A stretch of DNA of 64,000 bases from Cinnamomum chago (taxonomy: Eukaryota > Streptophyta > Magnoliopsida > Laurales > Lauraceae). Of this stretch, positions 11,300 through 24,620 are shown piece after piece. Every line of letters begins with the position of its first letter. Position 1 is the first letter of the stretch. The position numbers and the translations under genes were made by a program. Location: contig CP142452.1 in assembly GCA_038049695.1 (NCBI GenBank), positions 69,445,501 to 69,509,500 of the forward strand, written 5' to 3'. Below the pieces are notes generated by a model. The model ran no database searches and was not told where the DNA came from. It saw only the letters and a list, made by a program, of their open reading frames with translations.

Positions 11300-13900
11300 C
11301 TGAAGTGGTCAAATGTTTTGATTATAGGATTGACCAATGGACCAACCTTTTTTCTTTTTTTTTTTGAGTTTTTTTTTTTTTTTTTTTTGAGTGGGTTTTT
11401 AGCAGATTTTTATGTGTGTTTTTTTTTTTTGCTTAGTTTGAAGAATAGCTTTGATTGTTTTTTGGGGGTTTCACTTTTCACATTGAAATAAGAATCATTC
11501 ATCTCTCTCTCTCTCTCTCTCTCTCTCGTTTAATCTCAATTACATTGCAGTTCATTTTTCAGAAATATCCTGCTGTTGTTGGTTGATAATGTGAACATGG
11601 AATCTGAGTAGTGAGTTATGAACCTCTCCCAACAGTGAGGTTTGGAAATCATGATTTTCACCATTGGGTTGAATAATGTCATGCATAGTTTTAATCATTT
11701 GGTCAATCCTATATTGTGAATATTATTCCATAAGGTTGATTTTTGGGTAGATCAGCAGTCAAGAGGGTCATATCACATGTGACAATTTCTCACTCTTGCA
11801 ATGTGGGCCACATAGTTCAAATCAAGTTGGTATCATGGTAGCTGGTAATGATTTATTTATTTATTGTTTGAGTGGTGGTAGATGGTATTTATTTCCAAAC
11901 TGGGTATTTATTTTGTATATATATATATATATATATAATGGATGGTTCATAGGACTCCTTTTTCTCATGAGTGTTTTCTCTCCTTAAAGTGTAATACCTG
12001 TTTGTTTGCATTAAAATACATAGAAATTCATGGTGAAATGCACTCTACCGTAGGATCATTAAAGAGGTGAGGGTGGAAAGATATGAGGTGAGAGATGAAG
12101 GATAAAAGGTGGAGATGTAGATGTAGATGAGAGCTTCCCTTTCCTACATATTGAATTATTAGGGTGATGGCTGGGAATTCATTTCCCGTATTATTCTTAT
12201 TCTATTTCCCTAAAAGGAAAAGTTATTTGATGCTGACCATTGTTTTTCGTTTCTAACCACTTATGGTATGAATCCTATGTATTTTATTGCAAACAAGTAG
12301 GCACATTAGTGTGTGTCATTTTCTTACGGTCATGACCTTGTAGGCACTGTTGTTTGAATTAAGCAGAAAGCAAGTCATATTTCTCCATTCTAGTAACTGT
12401 GGTTTATCCAAGGATGCTGTAGTTGTTTATGATAGTCATTGGGCTTTTTGTGTACCCTCTATGGCCTTTCATGTGAATACTGTATGCTGAGGTTTCTTCT
12501 TATACCATGTTTGCATGAGACATGTATAGATGAAAATATTATGGGCCTGTTTGTTTGCATTAGATTACATAGGAATTGAGCACATAGGAATTCAAGGTCA
12601 AATGGGCTCCATGAAGGACTTTTAAAGAGGTGAGTTGTGAATGATATGAGGTGAAGAGGGAAGGAAATAAGGTGGAAATGTAGATGAGACCTTGACTTTC
12701 CTAGGTATTGCACTAGTAGGATGATGGCTGAGTTTTCCTTTCCTACATTCTCTTGGTTCAATTTCCATTAAGGAGTTGTTTGTTTGTATTCATTTACACA
12801 TGGAAATGATTCCCATGCATAGCGCTTACACATCGTCATGTTTGTTTTTTGCTCATTTGTGCATTTGATGCGTAAATGAGGTGAAAATGGTGTAAATAAG
12901 GCCATTTACACCAAAATTTTCATAGCCACTCCAAAAAGGCACTAGTATAGTTTCTTACATGGTGATTGCATTCTTGTAGCCCTCATCAACCACCTTCATA
13001 TTTTTCCATTCCTGTGGGCCTGATATCTATAATCCAAACCTTTCAATTTGTTTATTGAACTGATAAACTTGAAGACCTCAAAGATGATTGATTATCTTAA
13101 ATCTTCATAGATTTTTAGTAATTTGTGAAAAATTGCCAACCTATAGATCTAATTTGTGCACTTTTGTGGGCCCCCACAAATTCATGATCCAACCCACTGA
13201 ATATTCTTCTTGTATTAATGGTAAATACTAGGATGTTTACTTTCATATCTTGATAATTTCATCAGCACAAGCAGCCTTATATATTGGGCTCTTGTCAACG
13301 AAGAAGTTAAATGGAGTGCTGGTGGAGGATCTTCTTAGTAGTTGGAATTTGGGAAATGAAATAAGGAGCAAAGCAATAAAGGTAAATCCCAAACCTTCTT
13401 TGATGCTGCCATCAATCAAGATTCAAAGCACTCGAGCGCAACTTTGATGTTTGTTCGATTGGTCCCTGGCCATGCAAGAATTGGAGCACTTTAAAATTAC
13501 AGAGAACATGTTCTTACAAATTTCTCTATCTAATGAAGCAATCCCAAGATAATGCTGCAAAGACGAGCTTTCTGGATTGAAGATAATTTGTATTTCTTTT
13601 GCTAAATATCATATGTGATTTTAGAAATATGCATCTTCTGAGTAATAGAGCCATTAAATGGAAAATACCTATCTATGTGCACCAAATTTGATAATTGACT
13701 TCTTCAATGCGACATGCCTTTGAAGTGGGTTTTGGTCTTGGCCAAGAGATCTTTTATTTACGTTATTCATTTATTTCACCTTCAGCTTATGCTTTGGGGA
13801 ATTATTTTCTGGAATGACCTGATGGTAACTAGGACAAAAGCCCAGCCTGTGGAGTTGTGAGCCTTGTGGCTGAAAGCATGAAAAGTAAGGACATTCGGGT
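11300..13900. other. Non-coding spacer with T runs, (CT)n and (TA)n
   Basis: Poly-T tracts lie at 11347-11430, (CT)n at 11502-11526 and (TA)n at 11914-11937. A pair of related ~240-bp repeats is listed separately. I see no coding exon with good support. Confidence 0.5.
11995..12776. repeat. Two direct ~235-bp MITE-like copies (11995-12228 and 12543-12776)
   Basis: Both copies start with CCTGTTTGTTTGCATTA, continue with ATACATAG/TTACATAGGAATT, AAAGAGGTGAG, GATATGAGGTGA, AGGTGGA-ATGTAGATGAGA and CTTTCCTA, and end in TTCCATTAAGGAGTTGTTTG or its decayed form. The second copy shows GGCCTGTTTGTTTG at its left and the same-sense TTGTTTGTTTG at its right. The family might be PIF/Harbinger-like, but the target site is not clear. 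Confidence 0.6.
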
Positions 13901-16900
13901 TCTTTTTTTTAGATAAGTGTGAAGGACGACAGTCTGGACTGTTCCTAAGATAGGTGGTCTGGCTGTTCCAAAAATCTGTGATGCTTCTGGTGTTATGCTT
14001 TATGTGTGGGTTGTCTTTGGTGGCATCAGTCCTGCTTGTTATTAGCTAGAACATATCTTTGCCTTTTGGGGTGTTAACATGTCTGTCAAGTGTCAATTAG
14101 CTTATGAGATGGAATGCTAGATCTTAGGGCCCATTTCTATCTTCGTAAACGGAGTGCAGGTAACTTGGTTTGCTTCGTGACAGTTCATGCATTTGGAATT
14201 TGGGCAACATGGAATACCTGTCAAAATTGTTCAGTTCTTTGCCATAATCAGTTTCAGGTAACTAACTGTAGTTATAGGTAACCTCAGTGCAGGGCAACTG
14301 ACTTCAAGGATCCAAACTGGGCCTCGGCAGTCGCTGAATTCTGAATATTTTTATTCATCGATGATGGTAGCGAAGGGGATGAGCCTCCACAAGAATTGCG
14401 CACCAAGTTAGTTCTTAACTGGCTTGTGGTTGGCTAAGATCAATGTGCCAAAATGCTAATCTGAGATGTTGCGAGTTTGTTTTTTTCCATGTTCATCTTT
14501 CTTAGCCTCAATCTATTTTTCCTTTTTGTGTATATTTTTGGTGCCTTTCTGGATGTTAAAACTAACTCCAGTCAATTGAAAGATCATTGTTAGTACTAAT
14601 AAATATTATGATTTTCTTGCTCAGCTCAGATGTAATAGTGTTCGTAGTTAGGTTAACTACTAAATTATACCTTTTGTTTGGACTTCTGAATATTGATCAA
14701 TGATGATAGCAAAGGGCATGAGCCTCCACAAGAATTGCGCACCGAGTTAGTTCTAACCGGCTTGTGGATGGCTACGATTAATGTGCCAAAAATGCTAATC
14801 TGAGATGTTACAAGTTAGTTTGTTCCGTATTCATCTTTTATGGGAAACGGGCTGAGGGCTCGTACATTTTTAATTTTAATTTTAAATTTTTTTTGAAATG
14901 ATACATTTCTAAATTATGGTTAGTTGTGGTATGCTAGTTTCCATATTAGAGTCAGTCAGATATCCCGACTCCCATTCATTGGTCGTGGGACCCACCCGTG
15001 GAATGATCTGGTAGATTCACCTCACCTTGCATGGATCAACTGCTAAACATAGATTGTTCCCAAGTGAACACGGCCTAGTTCCATTATCTTCAGCTGGAAC
15101 CCATTTGTTTATTGATGATTGCACTGTTGCTTTCTTTCCATGTTTGTTTATTCTATAATTTATCTTTGAATCTTTCCATTTCTCCTATGGGATAATGCAA
15201 CACTATCATACTGTGGCGAGATTCAACTTTCTAGAGTCTTTTTCCTGGTCCTCGGTTATTTCTTCTTGTTGTCTTCTTCTTCATTCACAATGTGCTTTTA
15301 TATATGGAAGATGAATGAAGTCATCACAAAAAACTATCTATATATATATATAATGTAGATGAAGCAGCTGAACTAGTTTGTTGTGCATGGATATGTGCAA
15401 GAAACACAAATTACAATATTACATGCAAGCAAAATTAGATTAGAGAGAAGCAACAACATTGTGTAAAGCAAATCACAGAAGGGAACACTAACATTTTATA
15501 TGGATTGGCTATGGGCTATGACCATGTCTATCAATTTGAGATGGGAAATATTCCTGATCAAAAGTATCTTGATAATAAATCACAAGAGCTTGGAAAATGA
15601 TAGAGCTCGCCATTTTATTTCCTCTCAACCTTATCTCTTCCTTTTCCCCCTATTTCCTTTTTCTCCCACCTCTCTCTCACCACTTTGATAACCTTTCTTG
15701 TCTTATTGCGATGTAACCGAATTAATTGGTGCCCCTTCAACCAGTGAAGGAAACCCTTTTAGTTGAGGTAAAGCTACCCATCATCCAGTACAAGGTAGGA
15801 TGGGTGAAAAGCCTTGCCAAAGTGGAGAAACTTCTCCTCTACTTCTCCCTGAACCTGGAAAAGCCACTTCTCTTTGGGATCAAGAAAAGCTAATCACTAA
15901 GCCAAAACCCAAGCTTTATACTGAGCAGCCATCTGAGAACCTGAAAACACCCGAGCAAAATCTCCTTAGCGTTAGAGCATTTTCTACGTCTCCTATGGTC
16001 TCTTTTAACTCTTAAGAGCTTAGCTTTGCAGTCTTCTCAATTTACATAAAAAAAAAAAAAAATGAACAAAGAAAATATGAGTTAGCACTAGTTCCAATCA
16101 AGGTTTTAAAAACCAGACTCAGGGACAGGGATGGCTTGGTCACCCTGATGTTGAGCTGACTCTGCTAAGTTGGACTGAGTCACACTCTAGGCCCGAGAAC
16201 TCTTGGAAGATATGAAAAAAATATGAGAAAATATATTCTATGAATCTAGAATTTTAAGATTTGTTGTATTTCATTTGTTAATCATTGAATTTAAGTTGTT
16301 ATTAGCCTTATAAGTACCCAAATTTATATTTCATTCAGTGGGATGAACAGTACTACCTATCTTCAAATGCTTGAGTCTTTTTTTAAGAAAAAGTGGTTAG
16401 TGTAAAATGTCTATGAGAGCCTCCTGCTACATTTTCTAACAGAAGGTATGAAATATGGGTATTTGGGGCCCGAACACCAGAGAACTCAGCCAAGTACCTG
16501 ACTCGATTTGGCGCTCCCGCAGCTTGTTCTATTAGAAAGAGTAGGAAGTAAGTGCATTTAGGCCCAACGGCCATAGGACTCGGCCAAGTAGTTGACTTGG
16601 CACCTACCTCCAAGGGGACCTGGCTGCTGTTTAAACCCATGGTTCCAATTATTGTTGTTGTTTGTTATTGAGGTTTTTAATTTTAGAGTTTAAAATGCTT
16701 GTGCGCTGCTACCACTGTTCTTTATATTATGTTGTTTTTATCAGATACTGTCCTGTTTGTCTTGAAGGAGCAGTCTTCATTGCCATCCACCACCGCATTT
16801 GGTGAATCTGACCTGCCCATCTGGTTGGCCTGGCTGTGGATATCCATGGTTCACAAACTACACCCATTAGATGATCTTAGATCCCAATAGTTTTTAACTT

Positions 16901-17387
16901 CCCCACACATTGGCTGATCTCAGCCTCCCAATAATGGTTTATTGAGTGGCCTCTGGACACACATTCGAGTCATTGGATGATCTTTGCCTTCTATTTATAG
17001 TTTCTGCAATATCTCTTGCTTTTGTATTTAATACAATGATGGAACTGATTTGGATGTTTTTTGCAAACCCCACCCCCACAAAAGGGAAAAACACCACCAA
17101 CATCCCTTGTTCCTCACCATGGACACACACTGGACCACTTCATTTTTCAATAGACAATAGGAGTCTGCTGTTTTACATGTGTGACTGATTTGAGAGAATT
17201 ATTAAGCTGTCAGGTATGATTTCTTTACAGTATTATGGTCACTTTCTTGTAGATGAATGTATATGCAGATCCTACAAAGTACAAACTATGTTAACAGATC
17301 ACTTTCAAACATCTTTATGTGCTAGAGAGCAGGAAAATGCTAAATTCTATCTGTTCACCAAATTTTGACTTGTTCTTGTGGTTTGAT
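13870..17387 (+). repeat. Tandem segmental duplication, copy A (~3.5 kb)
   Basis: From GATAAGTGTGAAG at 13912 the sequence is repeated, with moderate divergence, from 17385 onward, about 3.47 kb downstream. Shared landmarks are GGACTGTTCC (13936/17441), CTGCTTGTTATT (14030/17538), TGACAGTTCATGCATTTGGA (14178/17681), TGGATGTTAAAACTAACTCC (14549/17883), AGCAAAATTA (15428/18599) and ATGATAGAGCTC (15597/18761). Copy A also has an internal ~347-bp duplication (about 14335-14480 and 14682-14835), which copy B has only once (18015-18170). I see no coding exon in either copy; the unit looks intronic or intergenic. Confidence 0.8.
15376..16060. repeat. LTR-like fragment within copy A
   Basis: The stretch from AAACACAAATTACAATATTA through AGAGAGAAGCAACA, AATCACAGAAGGGAACACTA and ATGGATTGGC resembles the R/U5-type text of plant LTR elements (the 'cacaagatttacgtggttcggc' style). 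The cognate in copy B is 18587-19270. If so, this old LTR fragment predates the block duplication. The family is not identified; treat it as a fossil. Confidence 0.3.
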
Positions 17388-19581
17388 AAGTGTGAAGTAC
17401 TTAGATTGATCATTGGAGGGGTCAGATGATCCCCACGAACTGGACTGTTCCAAACATAGGCGGCCTGGCTATTCCCAAAAATTTGTGATGCTTCTTGTGT
17501 TATGTTTTATGCATGGGTGTTTTTGGCAGCATCGGTCCTGCTTGTTATTTGCTAGGACATATCTTTGCCCTTTGGGGTGTTTAACATGTCTGTCAATTAA
17601 TTTAGGAGATGGAATTCTAGATCTCAGGACCCATTTTTATCTTCTTAAAGATAATGCAGGTAACTTGGTTTACCCATACATGACAGTTCATGCATTTGGA
17701 TCACTGGGAATACCTGTCCAAGCTGTTTTGTTCTTTACCATAACCAATTGTAGGTAACTAACTACTGGTAACCTGAGTACAGGTCAACTGACTTCAAGGA
17801 TCCAAAGTGTACCTCAACAATTACTGGCTTTCTTAGCGTTAAATGTTTTTTTTCCTTTTATGTATCTTTTTGGTGCCCTTCTGGATGTTAAAACTAACTC
17901 CAGGCAATTGAAAGATTGTTGTTAGTAGTACTAAATATTATGATTTCCTTGCTCAGCTCAGATGTGATAATGTTCACAGATTGGTTCACTACCAAGTCAT
18001 GCCTTTTGTTTAGACTCTGAATATTTTTATTCATCGATGATGATTGCAAAGGGCATGAGCCTCCATAAGAGTTGCGCACCGAGTTAGTTTCTAACCGGCT
18101 TGTGGCTGGCTAAGATTCATGTGCCAAAATGCTAATCTGAGATGTTACAAGTTACGTTGTTCCATATTCATCCTTTACAGGAAATAGGCAATGGGTTCTT
18201 ATATAGTTGTGGTATGTGAGTTTGCCATAGACCTCCTGCTTCCAATAGGTAGGATGTGGGACCCACCTGTGGAATGTGATCAGTAGATTCACCTTCACCT
18301 TGCATGGGTCATTGCTAAACACAGATTGTTTCCAAGTGGCCACTGCCAAGTTCCATTTTCTTCAGCTGGAACTCATCTGTTTATTGATAATTATACCATT
18401 GCTTTCTTTCCATGTTTGTTTGTTTTGTAATTTATCTTCGAAACTTTTCCATTTCTCTTACTAGATTACTATCATACAGTTGTGAGATTCAACATCCTAG
18501 ATTCTCTTTTCTGTTCCTCACTTATTTTTTCTTATTGTTCATGTCATCATTTTCTATCCTTCATAATATGCTTGTTGTGCACTTAAAACCACATGCAAGC
18601 AAAATTAAATTAGAGAGAAACAACAAAATAGAGTAGAAATCACACAAGGGAACACTTGGACATTTTATGTGAGTCGGCGATGTGCTATGACTGTCTATCG
18701 ATATGAGATGAGAAATCTTCCTGATCGAAAGTCTTGATAATAAGTTACTAGAGCTTGGAAAATGATAGAGCTCACCATTTTTTTTCCGCTCAACCTTCTC
18801 TCTTCCTTTCTTCCCCATACTATTTTTTTTCTCGCAACTCTCTTGCCTCTTTAATAACCTTCAGCTTGGCTAAGTGCAAAGAAACTGATCTAGTTGGTGG
18901 CAGAAAAAAATCATTCTCCAACTGGGCTAAACCAGCACCCAACAAAAGATACCCTTCCTGAAGAAAACCCTTTCTAGTTGAGCTAAATCTACCCAAAATC
19001 CAATATAAGGTGCCATGGGAGCAAACCCTCACTGATGCAGAAGAAACCTCTCCAGCACTTATCACTGAAACTGGAAACGCCACTTCTCTCTCAATCAAGA
19101 AAAGCAAATCACCAAGCCATAACCCGAGCTTTAAACTGAGTAACAATCTGAGAACATGAAGACACTTGAGAGAAACCTCCATAGCGTTAGAGCATTCTGT
19201 GTGTCTTCTGTTTTCTCTCTTAAAAGCTTCTTATAATTACTCTAGAGCTTTGGGGTCTTCCTAATTTATTTAAAACACAAAAAGGAACAAATAAAACTAG
19301 TTCCAATCAAGGTGTAAAAAATCAGACTCGGGGACAACTTGGTCACCCACTCACCCTCAAGTCGAGTCAACTTGGCCTAGATGTACGGAGTCAAACCCTA
19401 GGCCCCGTAACTTCTGAAAAATATAGAAAATATAGTTCTATGAATTTAAAGTCTTTTTTTTTTTGTTGTTGTTGTGTTTCATTTTTAAATAATGAATTTA
19501 AGTTGTTATAGCCTTACAGGTACCCGAATTTATATATCATTCGGTTGGATGAACTGTACCACCTATCTTCAAATACTTGGA
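17388..19581 (+). repeat. Tandem segmental duplication, copy B, left part
   Basis: This is the homologue of 13912-16375. It stops matching copy A after CTTCAAATACTTGGATCTTT at about 19581, where a 4.2-kb segment without a counterpart in copy A begins. Matching resumes near 23786 with AGAGCCTCCCGC, against AGAGCCTCCTGC at 16418 in copy A. Confidence 0.78.
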
Positions 19582-19784
19582 TCTTTTAAGGACACGTTTG
19601 TGCAACGCTTTTCCGTGGAAAATTGGATGTGTTTCCTCGATGAAGGTTGGGACAGATGTTCAGTTCAGAAAAATCCTTGGAAAACTGCCATAAAATCCAG
19701 CGATTTGTTCTTCGCTAGAATGGATTTGAAGATCCTACCTCCCCCCCATCGGAAAGCCATTTTCTATGATGGATCAGAGATTTG

Positions 19785-19793
19785 TATATAAAA
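19785..19793 (+). promoter_or_regulatory. TATA box
   Basis: TATATAAAA is followed about 30-70 bases later by a pyrimidine-rich leader. The associated transcript, if any, is unidentified. Confidence 0.4.
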
Positions 19794-21547
19794 GGCATTT
19801 TCCAATGGAGAAAAACGCATGTTTTCTTTGAATGGTGCGTTTTTTATTTTTATTTTTCCTCATCTCTCGACAAGTATTCTCCTTCCTCCATCTCTTCCTC
19901 GTCTCTCTGACTTAAGGAGCTCGGTCCTCTTTCTCTTCGACTTAGGAACCTCTCCCTCTCTCTCTGGCCGTTAATTGAAGCCCTAAATTTCTATTCAGAC
20001 CCATCTACAGAAACCATCTCCTTAATCCATCTTCTTTGTATAGGCCCTAATTCCCATTAAAAAAAACCCCTATATCTACAGAACCCATCTTCTCTGCAAC
20101 GCTGATGGCAGCTAATATGCAATTTATTTTTCTCTGTATTTTTCTTTCTATATCTACATATCTTTGATTCTTTGGCCATAAAAAAGTTATTATCTTGTCG
20201 TTGGATGTGTTTGAATTGAACGTCTGTTCTGTCTGTCCCTGCATTATTTCCCTTGCCATTTTCATTTTCTTATCATTTTCCCTTTCCATTTGATGGTTTT
20301 GTTCAGCTTTAAAGAATTATGATTAACGTGTGCTGCAAATTTTCTGTTATTTTCACGAGTAATCCATTCGTTATTTGGTTAGATTACCTCTCTCCCATAA
20401 ATGGATTTCCTTCAAAGACATGTTCTTTATTTTGAAATAGCTATATGATTTAAAGAAACCTATATGCCAGCAATGCATCTTATTCTCATGCTATCTGATG
20501 AATATTTGATGATGTACTGATTGTCACTACCACTGCGCTAGCGTAGTCTTGGTTTTTACCGTATATACCTGGAGTAAAATGGGTTGTAGTGCCTTGCCCA
20601 GCATTAAAAAAAGATTTGCGGGCATACTTCAAGAGCAAACTTTTCAGTATGAGCATCCCTAGAATGTTTTGTTGTTTGTAGTTTAGCACGTGTTGTTTTC
20701 TCTTTAGTAGAATAGGATAGTTGTTCCTCTGTAGCCTGTTTTATTATAGTTTTTCTTCCTCCTGTTTGCTTTGTGCCTTTGTCTAATACATCTCTTTTCT
20801 ATAAAAAAATTCCAGTGTTAAAATGTAGGTTATTATTAACTCACGCTTATCTTGTATGCTATTTGTAGAAGCCTAACTGTGGTGGTACTCCAAAAGCGCC
20901 CATGTAAAAGAATCTATTTAGCATTTGAAGGCTTGCCACTTGCCAGATTAGGCAATATATTTGTCCCCTTCACAATTGTATAATGCTAATTGATATCATC
21001 TGTTAAGTTCACCAGTTCTTTAATTTTTCTATAGTACAGAAGGGTTTGCTTTTCCTACTTTGGGATCTCTAATCCACACACTTTCTTTACCAGCTGAGCT
21101 ACAGGAAAGTTGGGAGTTGCTGGGACATATGAGCAAGTTGCATTTATGATTATCTACAATGTTTTTAATCAGAAATGCATATATCATCATGTTCTACATG
21201 TGTGTTTTTCTCTCACTTCCATTTACTGGATGAGAAATCTCCATGGAACTTCATCATATTGATCCTTGCACTGCCGGCAGAAGTTATAAAAAAGCAAACT
21301 CCCTAACAGTGGTGATTGTGTTTTACCAAAAAGGCTAATGCATGCATTTCAAAAACATGTATTCGTAGAGAAAGAATAGAAAATGTTTATATCCCTAACC
21401 CTAACTGCTCGTGTTTGTTGTGTGTGAACTGTGACTCCTATTTTGTTATTGCATTCATCATTGACCACTGTTTGTGCTTGTGGGGTGGTATTTGCATTTA
21501 TGAGATCTGAACCAATCCCCTCAGCTAGCAGGCCTTGCCTTGCCTTT

Positions 21548-21567
21548 TTTTTTTTTTTTTTTTTTTT
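21548..21567 (+). repeat. Poly-T tract
   Basis: A run of about 20 T, possibly a retroposon tail on the minus strand. No bounded element was recognised around it. Confidence 0.4.
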
Positions 21568-23273
21568 GTGTACAATTTGATGTAAGTTGGCTACAAATTC
21601 TGTCTTGATACCATGAATCAGATGAGTTGATGATGAATTGAGTTGCACTTCATCTACAATTAAGCCAATTAGTACAATGAGCCCATGGGGATTTTAAGTC
21701 ACAATGTATAAACCATATGGAAATATTTTTCTTGCATGAGATTCCCTTTCTTTTCCTTCTCTTTATATTTTTTCCCATATGATGAATGACATGCCTTATT
21801 GATTCCTTTTTTCCTTGTTAGATCATTAATTTCTTGCGTATCTCTTTTCAATCTTGATCTGTTTATTGTAGGTTGCAATGTGAAGATAGGCTCTAATGTG
21901 AAGATGGAAACTTATACAAATGGATGCTACAAATGGTTTCTATTATGACTTATGAGTGTGTTCATAAGGTTGGAGTTGATGGGGTGTCTGCTGTAAAATT
22001 TCTCTTATGCAGTTGGAGTTCAGGTTGCCTTCATGTTCTAACTAGTTATTAAAATGGAGTTTCACTTTGAAGCATTGGAGAAGTCAAAGACTGATAATAC
22101 AGCTTTGAAGCATTGGCCAAAAATTGATTTTCCACTGTCAAGGCTAACTAGTGCAGAAGAAAACTACCTTCATTACAAATGGGGAAGGGAATGCTTTTCG
22201 ATGCTGAGAGGTTCGATGAACAGTTTCGGAAGATTACTTGTTAAAATTTTCTAAGCAAGAGTTGTTCCTTGCAAAGATAAAAATCTACTCGTCTAAATTT
22301 CTTACATTAATTGATTACCTTATGTAACTTTTGAGTTTCATTTTCAAGTTAAATTAGTATCTTGTATCAGTTTTTTATGGTTACAGATGTCAGTCATTTC
22401 TCTTTTTAAGTGCTCAGCATTTCTTGATGTTAGCTATTGGATAAATTATGTATGAAGGTCATTTTTGGCCATTCATGTGGTTGCCTCTACTGGATCATAT
22501 ATTTGTAGTTTATCCCCAGCAGTTTGATGTTCATTCCCAGCAGCATGAACTATCCCGTCGCCTCCAAGTTTGTCAGCTGATAATCACCACTAATAGAAAT
22601 GCCTTCTGAATCACTCAGAGATCATACATTTGAAGATAAGATTTCTGAAGTAGACCCACATGAGAATCCTCCTCCCAATGTTCTTGAATCCTTTCCCAGT
22701 GGTTGCAAGTGCCTCAGCTGCAGAGAATTGTCACTGTCCATACTGGGAATCATGGATGGTATTTGCTAGATTTATAGAATGCCCACCCAATTCATAGCTT
22801 GTAAATGTTGCATTTGGGCACCTACATTCTGAAAATGAATAGGAGAAAAATAAGTTGTTTCCCAACATTTTGATTCATGTGTTTAGATGCTCTGATAGAT
22901 GTGTTTTGTCTATTATGTGTGTTTGATGGGGTCTACGCCATTGGTGAATGCAATGTGTAGTGGGTTCCACATCATCCTTGAACAATTTTTATCAATCGAT
23001 GAATGTATTAAGTTTTTGTTTTTTTAAGCGTGGGCCAATGCAGCAACATGGTTGCACTAAACACCAATGAATTGGAATAATCAAGGATTGCGCTGTTACA
23101 CCAAATAGCATCGAGCATGTTTTCTTTGCCGCACCAAATGCAGTAAAAATGTCACTGTGGAGAAATATTTCCATGGCGTTCAAGTGCTAAGGAAAATGGG
23201 AGGCCAAGAATTCTATTTAGGTTGGATTCCTCTCTCGGCACAAACGAGCCCAGAAAGAAAGTGGGCAGTGACT

Positions 23274-23786
23274 TAGGGTTGTAAACGGGACGGTTTCAGA
23301 TTGGATCACGGTGGACCTGGACCCATTTTTAGATAATGGTTCTGGTTTTGAATTGGAACCTGTTTTGTTGGTTCCGGACCCGATTTCGATAAGAAAAGTT
23401 GGATCCGGTTCCGGGTCCACCTAGAAGACTCGAATCAAGTTCCAAAATCGATTCTATTTTCTCTTTATTCTTTATTTTTTCTTAAAGTAAGCATATCATT
23501 CAACCTATAACAGTGCATCAAGTCTACAACATTTAGTATTATATATAAGAATGCAAAAAAATAGTTGGTTTTAAAGTACAAATTGCAATATCAAAGATTT
23601 ATATGCCGAGTCCCGGGTCCACGGGTTGGAACCTATATGGACTCGAAACCGGACCCGTTTATTAATCGGAACCTAAATTAGGTTTCGGACCCAGACCCGT
23701 TTATGAATCAGAACCTAAAATAAGTTCTAAACTCAGTTTTTTGCCGGTCAGAACTTCCGGATAATCGGATATCCGTTTATCTCCAA
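23274..23786. mobile_element. hAT-like MITE, ~510 bp
   Basis: The left end TAGGGTTGTAAACGGG and the right end, reverse complement TTGGAGATAAACGGATATCC, form an imperfect hAT-style terminal repeat. The interior is full of GGTTCCGG/CCGGACCC/GAACC words in both orientations, the subterminal style of hAT non-autonomous elements. No clean 8-bp target duplication is present. The right end coincides with the point where homology to copy A resumes, so the boundary may have been rearranged. Confidence 0.5.
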
Positions 23787-24620
23787 CAAGAGCCTCCCGC
23801 TTCTTTTTCTAGAAGAAAAAGTAGGAACAAGGCCCAAAAGCCATAGGACTCAATGAGCCACATGACTCGGGAGCGACTCGAGGTAGGAAACAAGTGCCAT
23901 TAAGTGCCCAAAAGCCATAGGACTTGACCAAGTACACGACTCGGGGTGACTCATGACTCATCTGATTACTTTTTTTCAAAACCATGGGTCCAATTACTGT
24001 TGGTGTTACGAATTTATTGTTAGAGTTGTCCCTTTTAGATATACTCCCAACACTACAGTTTCTTTTTGGTCCCCTATCCAATGGGGCTGGGACCCAAGGT
24101 ACCCCACGCATCGTGAAATATAGCCCACACATGCCAGAAAGAGAGCCCACACGAATGGCAGCCAGGTGACTGCTAACTAACTGAGCAACCCCATGTTATC
24201 ATTCTATCCAACACCACAAATGGTGAATCTTTCACGCCCATTTGGTGGGCCTTGGCTTGGATATCCTATGGTTCAGAAACTACAGCCATAAGATGATCTT
24301 AGCTCCTAATAGTTATTGTACTTCCTTGCTTATGCTATGATCTTAGACTACCAACCTATGATGTACAGATACGGCAAGGACACGCCATAAAAACAGTAGG
24401 GATACGAAATTTACACATAAAAAGTGAAATATCACATAAAACTCGACAGCTCTCTCTGGCACAGTTTTTCAGCGGACTATAGGAGGATGCAGTTTTACAG
24501 GGGTGATTTTAGAGAATTGTTAATCTATCAGGTATGATTTCTGTACAAGATTGTTCACTTTCTTGTAGATGATTTGTATTAGCAAATCCTACAAACTGCT
24601 TTCAACTTGTATCAGCATAT
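23787..24620 (+). repeat. Tandem segmental duplication, copy B, right part
   Basis: It matches 16418-17300 of copy A. Landmarks are CCCAAAAGCCATAGGACTC against GCCCAACGGCCATAGGACTC (16561), CATGGGTCCAATTACTGTTG (16639), TGGATATCCTATGGTTCA (16835), ATGATCTTAG (16870), and TCAGGTATGATTTCTGTACA (17209). It is broken at 24621 by the LTR element and continues at 34102. Confidence 0.75.

Larger units (their letters stand above)
19582..23273 (+). other. Inserted segment inside copy B, with its own promoter-like region
   Basis: This segment is absent from copy A, where only about 35 different bases sit at the same junction, so it was inserted (or copy A lost it). A textbook TATA box, TATATAAAA, is at 19785-19793. 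It is followed by CT-rich leader-like sequence (19860-20000) and long T-rich intron-like DNA. A 66-codon frame at 22054-22254 (MEFHFEALEKSKTDNTALKH at its start) is the only frame with coding flavour, and I do not recognise it. It could be a non-autonomous element that captured a gene's 5' region, or a relocated gene fragment. No terminal repeat pair could be established. Confidence 0.4.

Noticed and set aside
17413-17757. 114-codon frame in duplication copy B
   Set aside because: The homologous stretch in copy A does not keep the frame, so the similarity is at DNA level only.
23217-23420. 67-codon frame rich in PEPDPT/GSGTN words
   Set aside because: It is the repetitive interior of the hAT-like MITE.
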